A stretch of 64,000 bases of DNA, from positions 1 to 64,000 of the forward strand of contig JANQOU010000002.1 of the NCBI GenBank assembly GCA_028285585.1, read 5' to 3'. The stretch is from Acidimicrobiia bacterium. Its GTDB lineage: Bacteria; Actinomycetota; Acidimicrobiia; Spongiisociales; ZC4RG35. The notes under the pieces were generated by a model. It was not told where the DNA came from, made no database searches, and saw only the letters and a program-made list of their open reading frames with translations. Every line of letters starts with the position of its first letter. Within the stretch, counting starts at the first letter, position 1. Shown here one piece after another: positions 32,460-40,561 of the stretch. The position numbers and the translations under genes were made by a program.

Positions 32460-33461
32460 TCATCGACCTTCGGGCTGAACTATCTGCGCTGCCTTCTTGA
32501 CCTGGTCTTTTGTGCCTACCACAACCAGGCGGTCCCCCTCACTCAGCGTGATGTCCGGGCCCGGGTTGACCGTCATCTCGTTGGCTGTGCCCTCGACGGC
32601 GAGGATGGTTGCCCCCGACTCCTGACGTATGCCGGAATCTCGGATCGAGTGATCCACAACCGGACAGCTGGCTGTGACGTCGATCTCCTCTACATGGAAC
32701 TCCAGAGGGCGGTCTCCGACCACAACGTCGAATATCTGAGCCAGCTCCGGCTGCACCGCCATCAGCGCCAGCCGCTCCGCACCGACGGCCTGTGGTGCCA
32801 CGACACCATCGGCCCCGGCGAGACGCAGCTTTCGCTCAGACTCAGCTTCCACAGCACGACAGATGACTCGAAGGTCAGGCTTCAGAGCTTTCACCGACAG
32901 TGCTATCACCAGGTTGTCGGAGTCGTCTGCCACACAAGCGATCAGCGACTGGGCCTTGTCAATGCCGGCTTGGTCGAGCACGTCGTTGTGAGTGGCGTCG
33001 CCGCTGATCACGAGCGCTCCAGCATCGTGGGCTCGCTCGGCTCTGGCAGCGTCGAATTCGATCACAACAGAATCAATCGCTCGCGACTCCAACTCGTGCC
33101 AGGTCCCGCGTCCGACTCGGCCCCATCCGCAGATGATGACGTGACGGTTCAATTGGGCGACTTCTCGGCGCATACGTGCCTTTCTGCGGACCTCATTCAG
33201 GTCGACCAGGTACTCGATCGACGCAACGGCCGTGAAGATAGTGATGCCAAAGCCACTGACGAGTATGAACAGGGTCCAGGCTTGGCCGGCGCTGGACAGC
33301 ACGAATACCTCTTCGAAGCCAACGGTGGTCACGGTGATGATCACCATGTAGAAGGCGTCGAACAGAGAGACGCCTTCGATCAGGACGTATCCCAAGGTGC
33401 CTGCGACGACGATCACCGCCAGGGCCTCCAGCCCGTAAACGATGCGTCGACGGATGTCCAC
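32460..33461 (-). CDS. potassium channel with RCK/TrkA-type NAD-binding domains
   Basis: The 333-aa protein has two membrane helices around a pore loop ITVTTVGFEEV (about residues 10-80), an RCK N-domain starting NRHVIICGWGRVGRGTWHEL, and a TrkA-C-like domain at the end (TLSEGDRLVVVGTKDQV). It should be a ligand-gated K+ channel. The filter reads TVGFEE rather than TVGYGD. The GTG start overlaps the DUF151 stop by one base (TAGTG). Confidence 0.87.
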   Translation of the reverse strand: MDIRRRIVYGLEALAVIVVAGTLGYVLIEGVSLFDAFYMVIITVTTVGFEEVFVLSSAGQAWTLFILVSGFGITIFTAVASIEYLVDLNEVRRKARMRREVAQLNRHVIICGWGRVGRGTWHELESRAIDSVVIEFDAARAERAHDAGALVISGDATHNDVLDQAGIDKAQSLIACVADDSDNLVIALSVKALKPDLRVICRAVEAESERKLRLAGADGVVAPQAVGAERLALMAVQPELAQIFDVVVGDRPLEFHVEEIDVTASCPVVDHSIRDSGIRQESGATILAVEGTANEMTVNPGPDITLSEGDRLVVVGTKDQVKKAAQIVQPEGR

Positions 33462-33979
33462 TAAGCCTGATCAGGGTGCTCGCCGCCGAGAAAGTCCTCG
33501 ACGGTCACGTCCTCGAGGAACTCTCGGAAGCGCTCGACCTCGTCCTCCGCTTCGGTCTCCTCTTCGAAATGCACGCCGGCTTCGTCCATCAGCGATGGCG
33601 AGGCAAAGACCGGAGTGCCGGTTCTGACGGCAAGGGCAATGGCGTCCGACGGCCGTGACGAGACCTCGATCTCATTTCCAGCCATGTCCAGGGCGAGATC
33701 TGCGTAGAAGACGGAATCCCTCATCTCGGTGATCACGATTCGCACGGCCAAAGCGCCGACCGCGTCGATGACCGACCGCATCAAGTCATGAGTCAGCGGC
33801 CGCGGCGGCTCCACGCCCTCCATGGCGGTGGCTATCGAGGTGGCCTCGTTGGCCCCGATCCAAATGGGCAGATAACGGCTTCCCTCCTGCTCGCGCAGCA
33901 AGACGATGGGCTGATTCGAGGGCAGCTCGACGCGCACGCCCACAATCTCGAGGGGCACAAGCCCGCCGTTCTCAGACAT
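33461..33979 (-). CDS. DUF151 bifunctional nuclease family protein
   Basis: The 172-aa protein has the DUF151 core: PIVLLREQEGSRYLPIWIGANEATSIATAMEG, RPLTHDLMRSVIDAVGA and SRPSDAIALAVRTGTPVFAS. An acidic C-terminal tail (EEETEAEDEVERFREFLEDV) follows. A plant homologue has nuclease activity; the bacterial role is unsettled. In mycobacteria the homologue sits between ftsR and the second merR gene, as broadly here. TAACCT lies 6 nt before the ATG. Confidence 0.9.
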   Translation of the reverse strand: MSENGGLVPLEIVGVRVELPSNQPIVLLREQEGSRYLPIWIGANEATSIATAMEGVEPPRPLTHDLMRSVIDAVGALAVRIVITEMRDSVFYADLALDMAGNEIEVSSRPSDAIALAVRTGTPVFASPSLMDEAGVHFEEETEAEDEVERFREFLEDVTVEDFLGGEHPDQA

Positions 33980-34018
33980 CGGGCGAGGTTATCACCGGCT
34001 TCTCAGTCAGCGGCATGG

Positions 34019-34594
34019 TCAGATCAGGCCAAGCTCACGAGCCAGGCAGAGGGGTTCGTCGACAAAGGCCTCCATGTCCAGCAGCGCCCATATCGAGCGC
34101 AGGTTCCGGTAGTAGCCCTTCCAGTCGAGGCCGTAGCCCACGAGGAATTCGTCCCCAACCTCGAAACCCCGGTACTCGATCGGCACATCGGTGACTCGAC
34201 GCCGGCTCTTGTCGAACAGCGCCGCGGTGGCAACGCTCGCCGCGCCCCTGTCGATCATCATCTTTCTCAGCACCGTCAGCGTCAGCCCGGTGTCGATGAT
34301 GTCGTCGACGATTATCACGTTTCGATCCAAGACCGGCGTGGACAGGTCCATGGCGATGCCAATCCGGCCGCTCTCACCGAACCTGTTGAGGCCGAGGAAA
34401 TCGATCTCGGTGGTTCCTTCCACCGCGCGAACCAGATCGGCCGCAAAGGGCACGGCGCCGACCAGCATCACTACGAAGAGCGGTTCTCTGCCGCTGTAGT
34501 CGTAGGTGATTGCCTCTCCCAGCTCGGCAACTCGCGAGCGAAGGCTCTCCTCAGGTATAGCCTCGGTTGCGAAGGGAAACTCGCGAAGGATCAC
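34019..34594 (-). CDS. hpt: hypoxanthine phosphoribosyltransferase
   Basis: The 191-aa purine salvage enzyme makes IMP or GMP from free base and PRPP. The PRPP motif is VIIVDDIIDTGLTL, and the base-contact region includes YRGFEVGDEFLVGYGLD. I choose the GTG at 34594 because it overlaps the dacA stop by 4 nt (GTGA); the ORF track starts 7 codons earlier inside dacA. Confidence 0.93.
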   Translation of the reverse strand: MILREFPFATEAIPEESLRSRVAELGEAITYDYSGREPLFVVMLVGAVPFAADLVRAVEGTTEIDFLGLNRFGESGRIGIAMDLSTPVLDRNVIIVDDIIDTGLTLTVLRKMMIDRGAASVATAALFDKSRRRVTDVPIEYRGFEVGDEFLVGYGLDWKGYYRNLRSIWALLDMEAFVDEPLCLARELGLI

Positions 34595-35724
34595 GACCCC
34601 ACCAGCTCGTTCCACCAGTAGGCGAGAGTGCCCAGGATGCCTTTGGGCGCTTCCGTGGGGTTCCGTTTCGTCGTGCGAACGGAAGGCTCCACCGGATCTG
34701 CCGCAGGTTCGTCCTCAACAGTCGTTGAAGGGGGATTCGATTGGAGTCCCTGGGCAGAGAGGTGCACCAACGCCTCCAATCCGGCCTCGATGCGCAGTGT
34801 CCCCGCTCCTATCTTGGGTTGAAGGGACGTGTAGGGCGTTGATGCGGCGAGAGTCCCGTATATCCGTAGTTCTCCGAATCCCCAGTCGAGCAGGCTCTCG
34901 GCGTCGGAGAAGTGAGCCCTGCGCCCGTCGGAGCCAAGCACGACAACGTAGAGCTCCCGCCCATCACGCTCCGCCGAGGCCACGAAGGTGAGCAGGGCGT
35001 CGTTGGTGAACCCCGTTTTGACCCCGTTGGCTCCTTCGTAGTCGCCGAGCATGAGGTTTGTCGACGTTCCCAGCCGTTTCGAGCCGTCAGGGGCGTCAGG
35101 GAACGTCAGCTTCCGGGATCTGGCCAGGTCACGGAACTCTTGATGCTTCATGGCCTCCAGCGTCAGGTTGAGCATGTCCCTTGCCGTCGAGTAGTGGTTC
35201 TCTTGATCGAGCCCGTGCGGATTCGCGAAGGAGGTCCCGGTCAGGTTCAACTCATCGGCTCGGGCGTTCATGATCGCCACGAAGCCTTCGACGGATCCTC
35301 CGACATGCTCGGCGATAGCCGTGGCGGCATCGTTCGCGGAGTGAATCATCGCGGCCTTGACGAGAGCGCCCAGCTCCAGCTGTTCACCTGCAAAGAGCTC
35401 GATCTCGCGCTCCCCTGTCTCGGCTGCGTTTCGGCTGACAGTCACCATTTCGTTCATCGGGCGCATCTCGATGGCCAGAAGTGCCGTCATGATCTTCGTG
35501 ACCGAGGCAATTGAGCGCTCTTCGTCGGGGAGTTGCGATGCGAGCTCCGTTTCCGCGGAGTCGTCGTAGATGATCCAAGTCGCCGCCGTGACTGAAGGCG
35601 GCGGGCCCGTCGGGAAGCCGTCAACGATCGGGACCGGATAGGTGAGCGGCGCCGCCCCACCAGGAAGCGCGAACGCAAGCGTGAAAGCCACCACGAGTGT
35701 GGCCAGACTTCGAAACCGGGTCAT
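34591..35724 (-). CDS. D-alanyl-D-alanine carboxypeptidase (peptidase S11)
   Basis: The 377-aa penicillin-binding protein has a signal peptide (LATLVVAFTLAFALPGGAA) and the three S11 motifs: SVTKIM (Ser-x-x-Lys), HSANDAA (Ser-x-Asn) and GVKTGFT (Lys-Thr-Gly). It trims the terminal D-Ala of peptidoglycan stems. A Pro/Thr-rich linker and a C-terminal amphipathic end (LAYWWNELVGS) fit membrane association. It overlaps ftsR by 4 nt. Confidence 0.92.
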   Translation of the reverse strand: MTRFRSLATLVVAFTLAFALPGGAAPLTYPVPIVDGFPTGPPPSVTAATWIIYDDSAETELASQLPDEERSIASVTKIMTALLAIEMRPMNEMVTVSRNAAETGEREIELFAGEQLELGALVKAAMIHSANDAATAIAEHVGGSVEGFVAIMNARADELNLTGTSFANPHGLDQENHYSTARDMLNLTLEAMKHQEFRDLARSRKLTFPDAPDGSKRLGTSTNLMLGDYEGANGVKTGFTNDALLTFVASAERDGRELYVVVLGSDGRRAHFSDAESLLDWGFGELRIYGTLAASTPYTSLQPKIGAGTLRIEAGLEALVHLSAQGLQSNPPSTTVEDEPAADPVEPSVRTTKRNPTEAPKGILGTLAYWWNELVGS

Positions 35725-36398
35725 GTTGTCAGGTGCTGTCTCAGCTCTAGTGACAACAAGGCCCTGTGCATGACGCTGACAGAGTCTGAGCAGGCTTCCA
35801 GGGTGTCTTTGGCCCTGCCGCGGGCCTCGGCGTTGTTGGCTCTCGCCAGCGGTGTGACCAATTGGCCCAACAGATCTGAAGCCCTGTCCACCGAGATCCT
35901 TATCGAGCGAAGATGTCGTGGCTCCAGGCCGTAGTCCATGAGACGTTTGGCTTCGGTGGCGACCACTGCTGCCTCATGAGGAAAGACGGTGGTGCCGTCC
36001 ACCGGCTTGACGACGCCCACCTCTATCAACTCTCTGAGCTGATCCTCTTCCAGACCCGAGCGTTTGAGGAGGGTGGCTCGATCCAGAGGCTCGCCCGGCT
36101 CCTCGAGGTCGGATGAAGCCGGTGCCAGGCCGGTCTCCTCGCCCCTCTCCCAGAGGGTCAACTTCGACTTGATCACTTTCAACGGCAAGAAATGGTCGCG
36201 CTGCTGTTGGAGGATGAACCGGAGGCGGGCGACATCGTCCGAGCTGAACTGCCGGTAGCCGCTTGCCGACCGGTCGGGATCGATCAGGCCTTGGCTTTCG
36301 AGGAATCTGATCTTGGACACTGAGACATCTGGGAAGTCATCCCGAAGCAGGTTGATCACTTCTCCGATGCTGAGGGCCCCCGGCTCAGGCGTCACCAT
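35721..36398 (-). CDS. ftsR: MerR-family regulator, FtsR-type
   Basis: The 225-aa protein has a MerR DNA-binding domain (SIGEVINLLRDDFPDVSVSKIRFLESQGLIDPDRSASGYRQFSSDDVARLRFIL), then KVIKSKL and a second helical domain. It matches the regulator next to garA in Actinobacteria (Rv1828/FtsR), which controls cell-division genes in corynebacteria. It overlaps garA by 14 nt and dacA by 4 nt. The symbol is assigned by similarity and synteny. Confidence 0.82.
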   Translation of the reverse strand: MVTPEPGALSIGEVINLLRDDFPDVSVSKIRFLESQGLIDPDRSASGYRQFSSDDVARLRFILQQQRDHFLPLKVIKSKLTLWERGEETGLAPASSDLEEPGEPLDRATLLKRSGLEEDQLRELIEVGVVKPVDGTTVFPHEAAVVATEAKRLMDYGLEPRHLRSIRISVDRASDLLGQLVTPLARANNAEARGRAKDTLEACSDSVSVMHRALLSLELRQHLTT

Positions 36399-36816
36399 GA
36401 GCCACCAGGAAATGGAATCTCCCCACCAGCACTTCGTCGCCGGCCTCCAGGTCGGCTTGATCGACTCTCTGCTCGTTGACGTACGTCCCGTTGGTCGAGC
36501 CGCTGTCCTCTACCGACAGAGACTCGTTGCTGATCACGAATCGGCAGTGCTGTCTCGAAACGGTGACGTCGTTGAGGAAGATGTCGCTCTCGGGATGACG
36601 TCCCACGGTGGTGTTGCCAGGGCGAAGAAGGTAGGTCATGCCTGCCCTTGGGCCTTTCTCGACCACTAGGGCAAAGCCACTGAGGCCGTCGACATGGGCG
36701 ACCTGTTCTCTCGTGAGCGGATGACCGGCGCGGTCAGAAACTGGCACATAGAAGACCGTCGGGTCGGTCTCGACCTCTACCTCAGGTTTCGGTTCCGGCG
36801 TGTGCTCGTCGGCCAT
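36385..36816 (-). CDS. garA: FHA-domain signalling protein GarA
   Basis: The 143-aa protein has a disordered acidic N-terminus and a C-terminal FHA domain (GNTTVGRHPESDIFLNDVTVSRQHCRFV, GSTNGTYVN). GarA binds and controls 2-oxoglutarate dehydrogenase, glutamate synthase and glutamate dehydrogenase. In mycobacteria, phosphorylation of one of two Thr in ETTSVF switches it off by self-binding. Here the segment reads ETDPTVF, with Thr 17 and Thr 20. Synteny with gcvH and ftsR supports the call. Confidence 0.88.
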   Translation of the reverse strand: MADEHTPEPKPEVEVETDPTVFYVPVSDRAGHPLTREQVAHVDGLSGFALVVEKGPRAGMTYLLRPGNTTVGRHPESDIFLNDVTVSRQHCRFVISNESLSVEDSGSTNGTYVNEQRVDQADLEAGDEVLVGRFHFLVAHGDA

Positions 36817-36858
36817 CAGAGAAAGATGATAGGTATTGCCAGGCCGTGTGCAGGGTTG

Positions 36859-37242
36859 CTACTCGGTGAGATCCTTGTAGGCAGCAGCATCCAGGAGGCC
36901 GTCGGCGCTGAAGCCGCCGTCTACTTCGAGGTCGGCAAGCCAGCCTTCGCCATAAGGGCTCGAGTTGATCAGCTCCGGCGAGTCCGCCACTGCCTGGTTG
37001 ACGGCGACGATCTTGCCCGCAAACGGTGCGTAAACCTCACCGACGGACTTCGTGCTCTCGATCTCAACCACCAAGTCGTCCTTGGCGACGGTGTCGCCTT
37101 CACCAGGAAGCTCGACGTAGACGACATCTCCTAGTTGATCCTGGGCATAGTCCGAGATCCCGATCCGCACGGTGCCGCCATCCATCGGCTTGATCCATTC
37201 GTGCTCTTCGTTGTAGAAGCGATCGTCTGGTGTCTCCATCAA
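36859..37242 (-). CDS. gcvH: glycine cleavage system H protein
   Basis: The 127-aa lipoyl carrier has NEEHEWIKPMDGGTVRIGISDYAQDQLGDVVYVELP and the lipoylation site EIESTKSVGEVYAP (Lys 65). It shuttles the aminomethyl group between the P, T and L proteins. It precedes garA as in mycobacteria and overlaps the upstream phosphatidyltransferase gene by 4 nt. Confidence 0.95.
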   Translation of the reverse strand: MMETPDDRFYNEEHEWIKPMDGGTVRIGISDYAQDQLGDVVYVELPGEGDTVAKDDLVVEIESTKSVGEVYAPFAGKIVAVNQAVADSPELINSSPYGEGWLADLEVDGGFSADGLLDAAAYKDLTE

Positions 37243-37835
37243 CTCTCCTCGGCGTCGGCGGGTGACTCTACCGCCGCAAGAACGCCACGCGCATCACCCA
37301 TGTATTGCAGTGCAACCCACCAATACAGCACCAGGCCGACAATGCCGGCGACCCAACCCGCTGCGCTCATGACAGTCTCGAGAAACCCCGCGGCGGCCAG
37401 ATAGAACGACGGGATCGCCCCGTAGAGCAGGAATGTGGCCAGCTTGCCCAGATATCGAACCTCGAGCACGCCCCCGCCTCTTGCCATGAGCAACAAGGTG
37501 ACCAGCCCCATGAGCCCTTCTCGCGCTATCAGCCCCCATCCGATCAACGAAGGCAGCACTCCGGCGATGAGCCCTCCCACCACCGCGGATGCGATCATCA
37601 GGCGGTCGGCGACGGGGTCGAGTGCCTTGCCCAACTTGGAGACTTGGTTGAGCTTTCGGGCCAGATAGCCGTCAATCCAGTCCGTCCAGCCGATCACAAA
37701 GATGAGGACCGCTGCCGCTCCAACATTGTCTTTGCCGAGAAGCAGCCACCAGAACACAGGTATCCCCAGCAGCCTCACGAAAGAGACAACGTTGGGGATC
37801 GTCAGGACTCGGTCAGATACCTGCTCGTCGGTCAC
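37239..37835 (-). CDS. CDP-alcohol phosphatidyltransferase (PgsA-like)
   Basis: The 198-aa membrane enzyme carries the family motif D-x2-D-G-x2-A-R-x8-G-x3-D-x3-D (DWIDGYLARKLNQVSKLGKALDPVAD) between membrane helices. It joins a CDP-lipid to an alcohol, most likely glycerol 3-phosphate or a cardiolipin-type acceptor. I start at GTG 37835 (VTDEQVSDRVLTIPNVVSFVRL); the ORF track adds more than 100 unlikely residues. It lies directly before gcvH. Confidence 0.87.
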   Translation of the reverse strand: MTDEQVSDRVLTIPNVVSFVRLLGIPVFWWLLLGKDNVGAAAVLIFVIGWTDWIDGYLARKLNQVSKLGKALDPVADRLMIASAVVGGLIAGVLPSLIGWGLIAREGLMGLVTLLLMARGGGVLEVRYLGKLATFLLYGAIPSFYLAAAGFLETVMSAAGWVAGIVGLVLYWWVALQYMGDARGVLAAVESPADAEES

Positions 37836-37855
37836 CCCGCGAGCGTAACTCGGCC

Positions 37856-39667
37856 TCAGCCGGCCACCGGCGTGACCGCAGTGATCGCGCCCGACACCGC
37901 CTGGAGCCCGCCGAGGCCCGGTGTGGTGGTGAAGGTGATGCGATCCGAGCGGTAGGCCTCTGTGATCGAGGACGAGTACAAGAGCAGGTACGGCAGGTCG
38001 GCAGCCAGCTCGGTCTCCATCCGCCACAACGCCTCTCGTGCATCTTCCACAGCGAACGACGACTCGAAGTCGTCGAGCAAGGCGTCGAATTCGGGGCTTG
38101 CGTACCCGGTGTTGTTCATCTCGCCATCGGCTGCGAAGAGAGTGCGGTAGTAGCCCGGCAGGGACGGGTTCCCCAAAGTCCATCCCAGGAGGTACATGTC
38201 ATAGCCAAGGGCACCGTCAGCTCCGGGGGTGAAAGCCAGGTCTACCACCGTGTCGAAGTCCGTCTCCAACGAGTGGGCTTCAAATCCGAGCCAGCCAACG
38301 ATCTTGGCGATGCTGGCCGCATACTCAGGGCGCCACGGGTCATGGCTGTTGCCGGTGGTCAGGATCGTGAGAGGAGCAGGTGTCTCCCCGTCGATTGTCA
38401 GGCCGCTGCCGGCGACAACACTTCCGTCGGCACCTATGCGAGGCTCCGTTGTCCACGTGTACCCGGCACTGCGAAGTCCCTCTAGCGCAGCGTCCAGTCG
38501 CTCCGGCAGTGGACCGCCGAATCGTGAGGCGTTGCCATCGGCCGACTCTGGGTCGTACCAGACCGCGTTTGCCTCATTGACGAAGGCGTAGGTCGCCTGG
38601 CCGTTGGGAGCGATGGCCTGCGCCAACCCTTCTCTATCGACCAGCAAGGCGATGGCCTGTCGAAACTCGAGCCCGCTCATCGGATCGCGATCGAGGTTGA
38701 AGCCGAGGTAACGGATCCCGTTTCCGGGACTTGCCGTGACTTCGATGCCTAAGTCTTTGTCGAATCTGCTCACTTGGTCGTCGGTGAGGCCGTTGGGAGT
38801 GAGGATCGTGTCCACGTCCCCTTCAACCAGGGCGTCGGCAGCCTGATCGATTCCGTCGAACACGACGTACTCCACGGTGTCGGGAGCCGTCGCTGCGGTG
38901 TAACCCGGGTTCGCAATTGCCACCACACGTCGCGTCGACACCGAGACCACCGTGAGCGGCCCCCCGCCAACATCTTCGACATTCTCGATGGCATAGAGGT
39001 CGTCGGCCGTGGAGCCCCGGGAGTGCGGCAACCAGACATGGGCGGGCATCAGTGGGACCAGCCCCGATCCGTGCGGCCATACGGCGAGATTGGGACGTGC
39101 GCCGAACTCAATCAGGAGTTGATGTTCGCTTGGAGCTTCAACGGATTCGATGGCTTCAGGGAACCCGTCGGCCCAGCTGCCCCCGAGCTTCAACTCCGTG
39201 ACCGTTTCATAGGTGAAGACGAAGTCGTGAGCGGTGATCGATGTGCCGTCACTCCAGGCCATGTCATCGCGAAGGGTCACCTCCACCTGCCAGGTTCCAT
39301 CTTGCTGGGTCGGAGCGACGACTTCGGTGGCCAACTCGGGCGTGACAGCGCCGCTTTCGTCAAGTGCGTACAAGGTCGGCTTGGTGGGGCCGAGAATGTA
39401 CGAGTTCCACACCGAGGGCTCGCGGCCGTAGAAGTCCCAGAAGTTGTTGGCGGTGATCCCCGCCAACACTCCCACCCGGTAGACAAAGGGCTCTTGATCG
39501 CGCTGCGGCTCAGCTTGGCCCTCACCGGTGTCACCGGAGGCGTCGTTGGTGACGATCGAGATCGAGGGAGGTTCGCTGCCGTTGTTCGCCTGGATCACGA
39601 CGGCAGCAAGCACCCCGAGCAGGACAATTGTCGCTCCAACCGTTCGCAAATACTTCTCTTGCTTCAC
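37856..39667 (-). CDS. family 5 extracellular solute-binding protein (orphan)
   Basis: The 603-aa protein is a peptide/nickel-type binding protein: LRDDMAWSDGTSITAHDFVFTYETV, PHGSGLVPLMPAHVW, GIRYLGFNLDRDPMSGLEFRQAIALLVDRE and LGWTLGNPSLPGYYRTLF. It starts with GTG after a ggagg site. The N-terminus is a membrane helix (TIVLLGVLAAVVIQ) without a lipobox Cys, so it is an uncleaved anchor or a secreted protein. No permease or ATPase genes lie nearby. Confidence 0.83.
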   Translation of the reverse strand: MKQEKYLRTVGATIVLLGVLAAVVIQANNGSEPPSISIVTNDASGDTGEGQAEPQRDQEPFVYRVGVLAGITANNFWDFYGREPSVWNSYILGPTKPTLYALDESGAVTPELATEVVAPTQQDGTWQVEVTLRDDMAWSDGTSITAHDFVFTYETVTELKLGGSWADGFPEAIESVEAPSEHQLLIEFGARPNLAVWPHGSGLVPLMPAHVWLPHSRGSTADDLYAIENVEDVGGGPLTVVSVSTRRVVAIANPGYTAATAPDTVEYVVFDGIDQAADALVEGDVDTILTPNGLTDDQVSRFDKDLGIEVTASPGNGIRYLGFNLDRDPMSGLEFRQAIALLVDREGLAQAIAPNGQATYAFVNEANAVWYDPESADGNASRFGGPLPERLDAALEGLRSAGYTWTTEPRIGADGSVVAGSGLTIDGETPAPLTILTTGNSHDPWRPEYAASIAKIVGWLGFEAHSLETDFDTVVDLAFTPGADGALGYDMYLLGWTLGNPSLPGYYRTLFAADGEMNNTGYASPEFDALLDDFESSFAVEDAREALWRMETELAADLPYLLLYSSSITEAYRSDRITFTTTPGLGGLQAVSGAITAVTPVAG

Positions 39668-39722
39668 CGAACCTCCCGTCTGAAGAATCGGCAGGGAGGC
39701 GAAAGGCCTTGAGAGAAGGGTG

Positions 39723-40415
39723 TTAGGAGGGCTCGATCAGGTACTCGATCGCGTTGCCCCGCTTGCCCACTTCAGTGATGGCTCCCATCTTCCTCAGGCA
39801 GTAAGCCATCTGTTGCGCCGTGCGCATCGGCCGACCAAGGCCAGTCGCCAGATCACGGGTGATGAAAGGGCTGGGGAGATCGGCGGGGAGCAGTGCTGTC
39901 ATGTCATCGACATTTGAGAGACGGACAGTCGTTTCCACCGCGATCAGCCGTCGCTCGGCGACGACCCAGCCTTTGCGACGCCACGCCTTGCCCGGCTCGT
40001 GACGTCTCAACTCCTCTTGCGTCGTCATCAACAGCTCGACCTCGAGTGCTTCGTGTGCCGCGAGCTGTGGAAAGGCCACCAGCTCCGAGAAGACGTCCAC
40101 CGGTTGGCCGTGTTTCGGCGAGCGCCGTCGCGAGACGATCGTCCCGTCGTCCTCGACCTTGACGATCCAGTTGTCAACCGGGATCGGATGGACAATGCGC
40201 ACCCGGTGACCGTTGTCGAGCAGCTTGGTGAGCTTCGACCGCATCTTGGCGAAGCTGCCAGTTTGGATCTCGATGAGGAGATCATCCCTGACGATGTCGA
40301 TGACGTAACCGTCGACTGGTGTCTCTGTCCGATCCCCCGGCTGCGAATACCACTCTTTCAGCGAAGCGTGGAGCGGTGCCTCCCGAAGCATGCCGATGTG
40401 AGGTGCCGAGGCCAC
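39723..40415 (-). CDS. conserved-looking hypothetical protein, possible nuclease-like plus winged-helix
   Basis: I cannot name this 230-aa protein. The N-terminal part (HASLKEWYSQPGDRTETPVDGYVIDIVRDDLLIEIQTGSFAKMRSKLTKLL) has an acidic-E-x-Q pattern on a strand followed by a basic helix, like a PD-(D/E)XK-type core. The C-terminal part (SPFITRDLATGLGRPMRTAQQMAYCLRKMGAITEVGKRGNAIEYLI) looks like a winged helix. TAGACT lies 6 nt before the GTG start. A DNA or RNA processing role is inference. Confidence 0.6.
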   Translation of the reverse strand: MASAPHIGMLREAPLHASLKEWYSQPGDRTETPVDGYVIDIVRDDLLIEIQTGSFAKMRSKLTKLLDNGHRVRIVHPIPVDNWIVKVEDDGTIVSRRRSPKHGQPVDVFSELVAFPQLAAHEALEVELLMTTQEELRRHEPGKAWRRKGWVVAERRLIAVETTVRLSNVDDMTALLPADLPSPFITRDLATGLGRPMRTAQQMAYCLRKMGAITEVGKRGNAIEYLIEPS

Positions 40416-40431
40416 CCGATGAGTCTACGAA

Positions 40432-40459
40432 GAGACACCTTTCTCACCGGGTCTAACAT
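40432..40459 (+). promoter_or_regulatory. probable promoter of tRNA-Pro
   Basis: GAGACA (40432-40437), a 16-nt spacer and TAACAT (40454-40459) end 9 nt before the mature tRNA 5' end. The -35 is a partial match only. Confidence 0.4.
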
Positions 40460-40468
40460 TGCCCGATT

Positions 40469-40543
40469 CGGGCTGTGGCGCAGCTTGGTTAGCGCGCGTG
40501 ACTGGGGGTCACGAGGTCGGAGGTTCAAATCCTCTCAGCCCGA
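40469..40543 (+). tRNA. tRNA-Pro (anticodon GGG)
   Basis: A full cloverleaf can be drawn: acceptor cgggctg/cagccCG, D-arm with gcagcttggttagcgc, anticodon stem cgtga/tcacg closing the loop ctGGGgg, and T-arm with ggttcaaatcc. The anticodon GGG reads Pro CCC/CCU. The CCA end is not encoded. The gene stands alone. Confidence 0.93.
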
Positions 40544-40561
40544 CGAAGCTCAGTCGTTGCG

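Noticed and set aside
32451-33464. 337-aa plus-strand ORF over the channel gene
   Set aside because: Shadow of the RCK channel, whose NAD site and pore motifs are clear on the minus strand.
31461-37242. Glycine riboswitch near the gcv genes
   Set aside because: gcvT and gcvH both start within overlapping operons, and no leader long enough for the aptamers exists.
37239-38183. Full 314-aa extent of the CDP-alcohol phosphatidyltransferase ORF
   Set aside because: The upstream 116 codons overlap the solute-binding gene and are Arg/His-rich shadow sequence. GTG 37835 gives the family length.
38774-39712. 312-aa plus-strand ORF
   Set aside because: Antisense shadow of the solute-binding protein gene; no domain or start signal.
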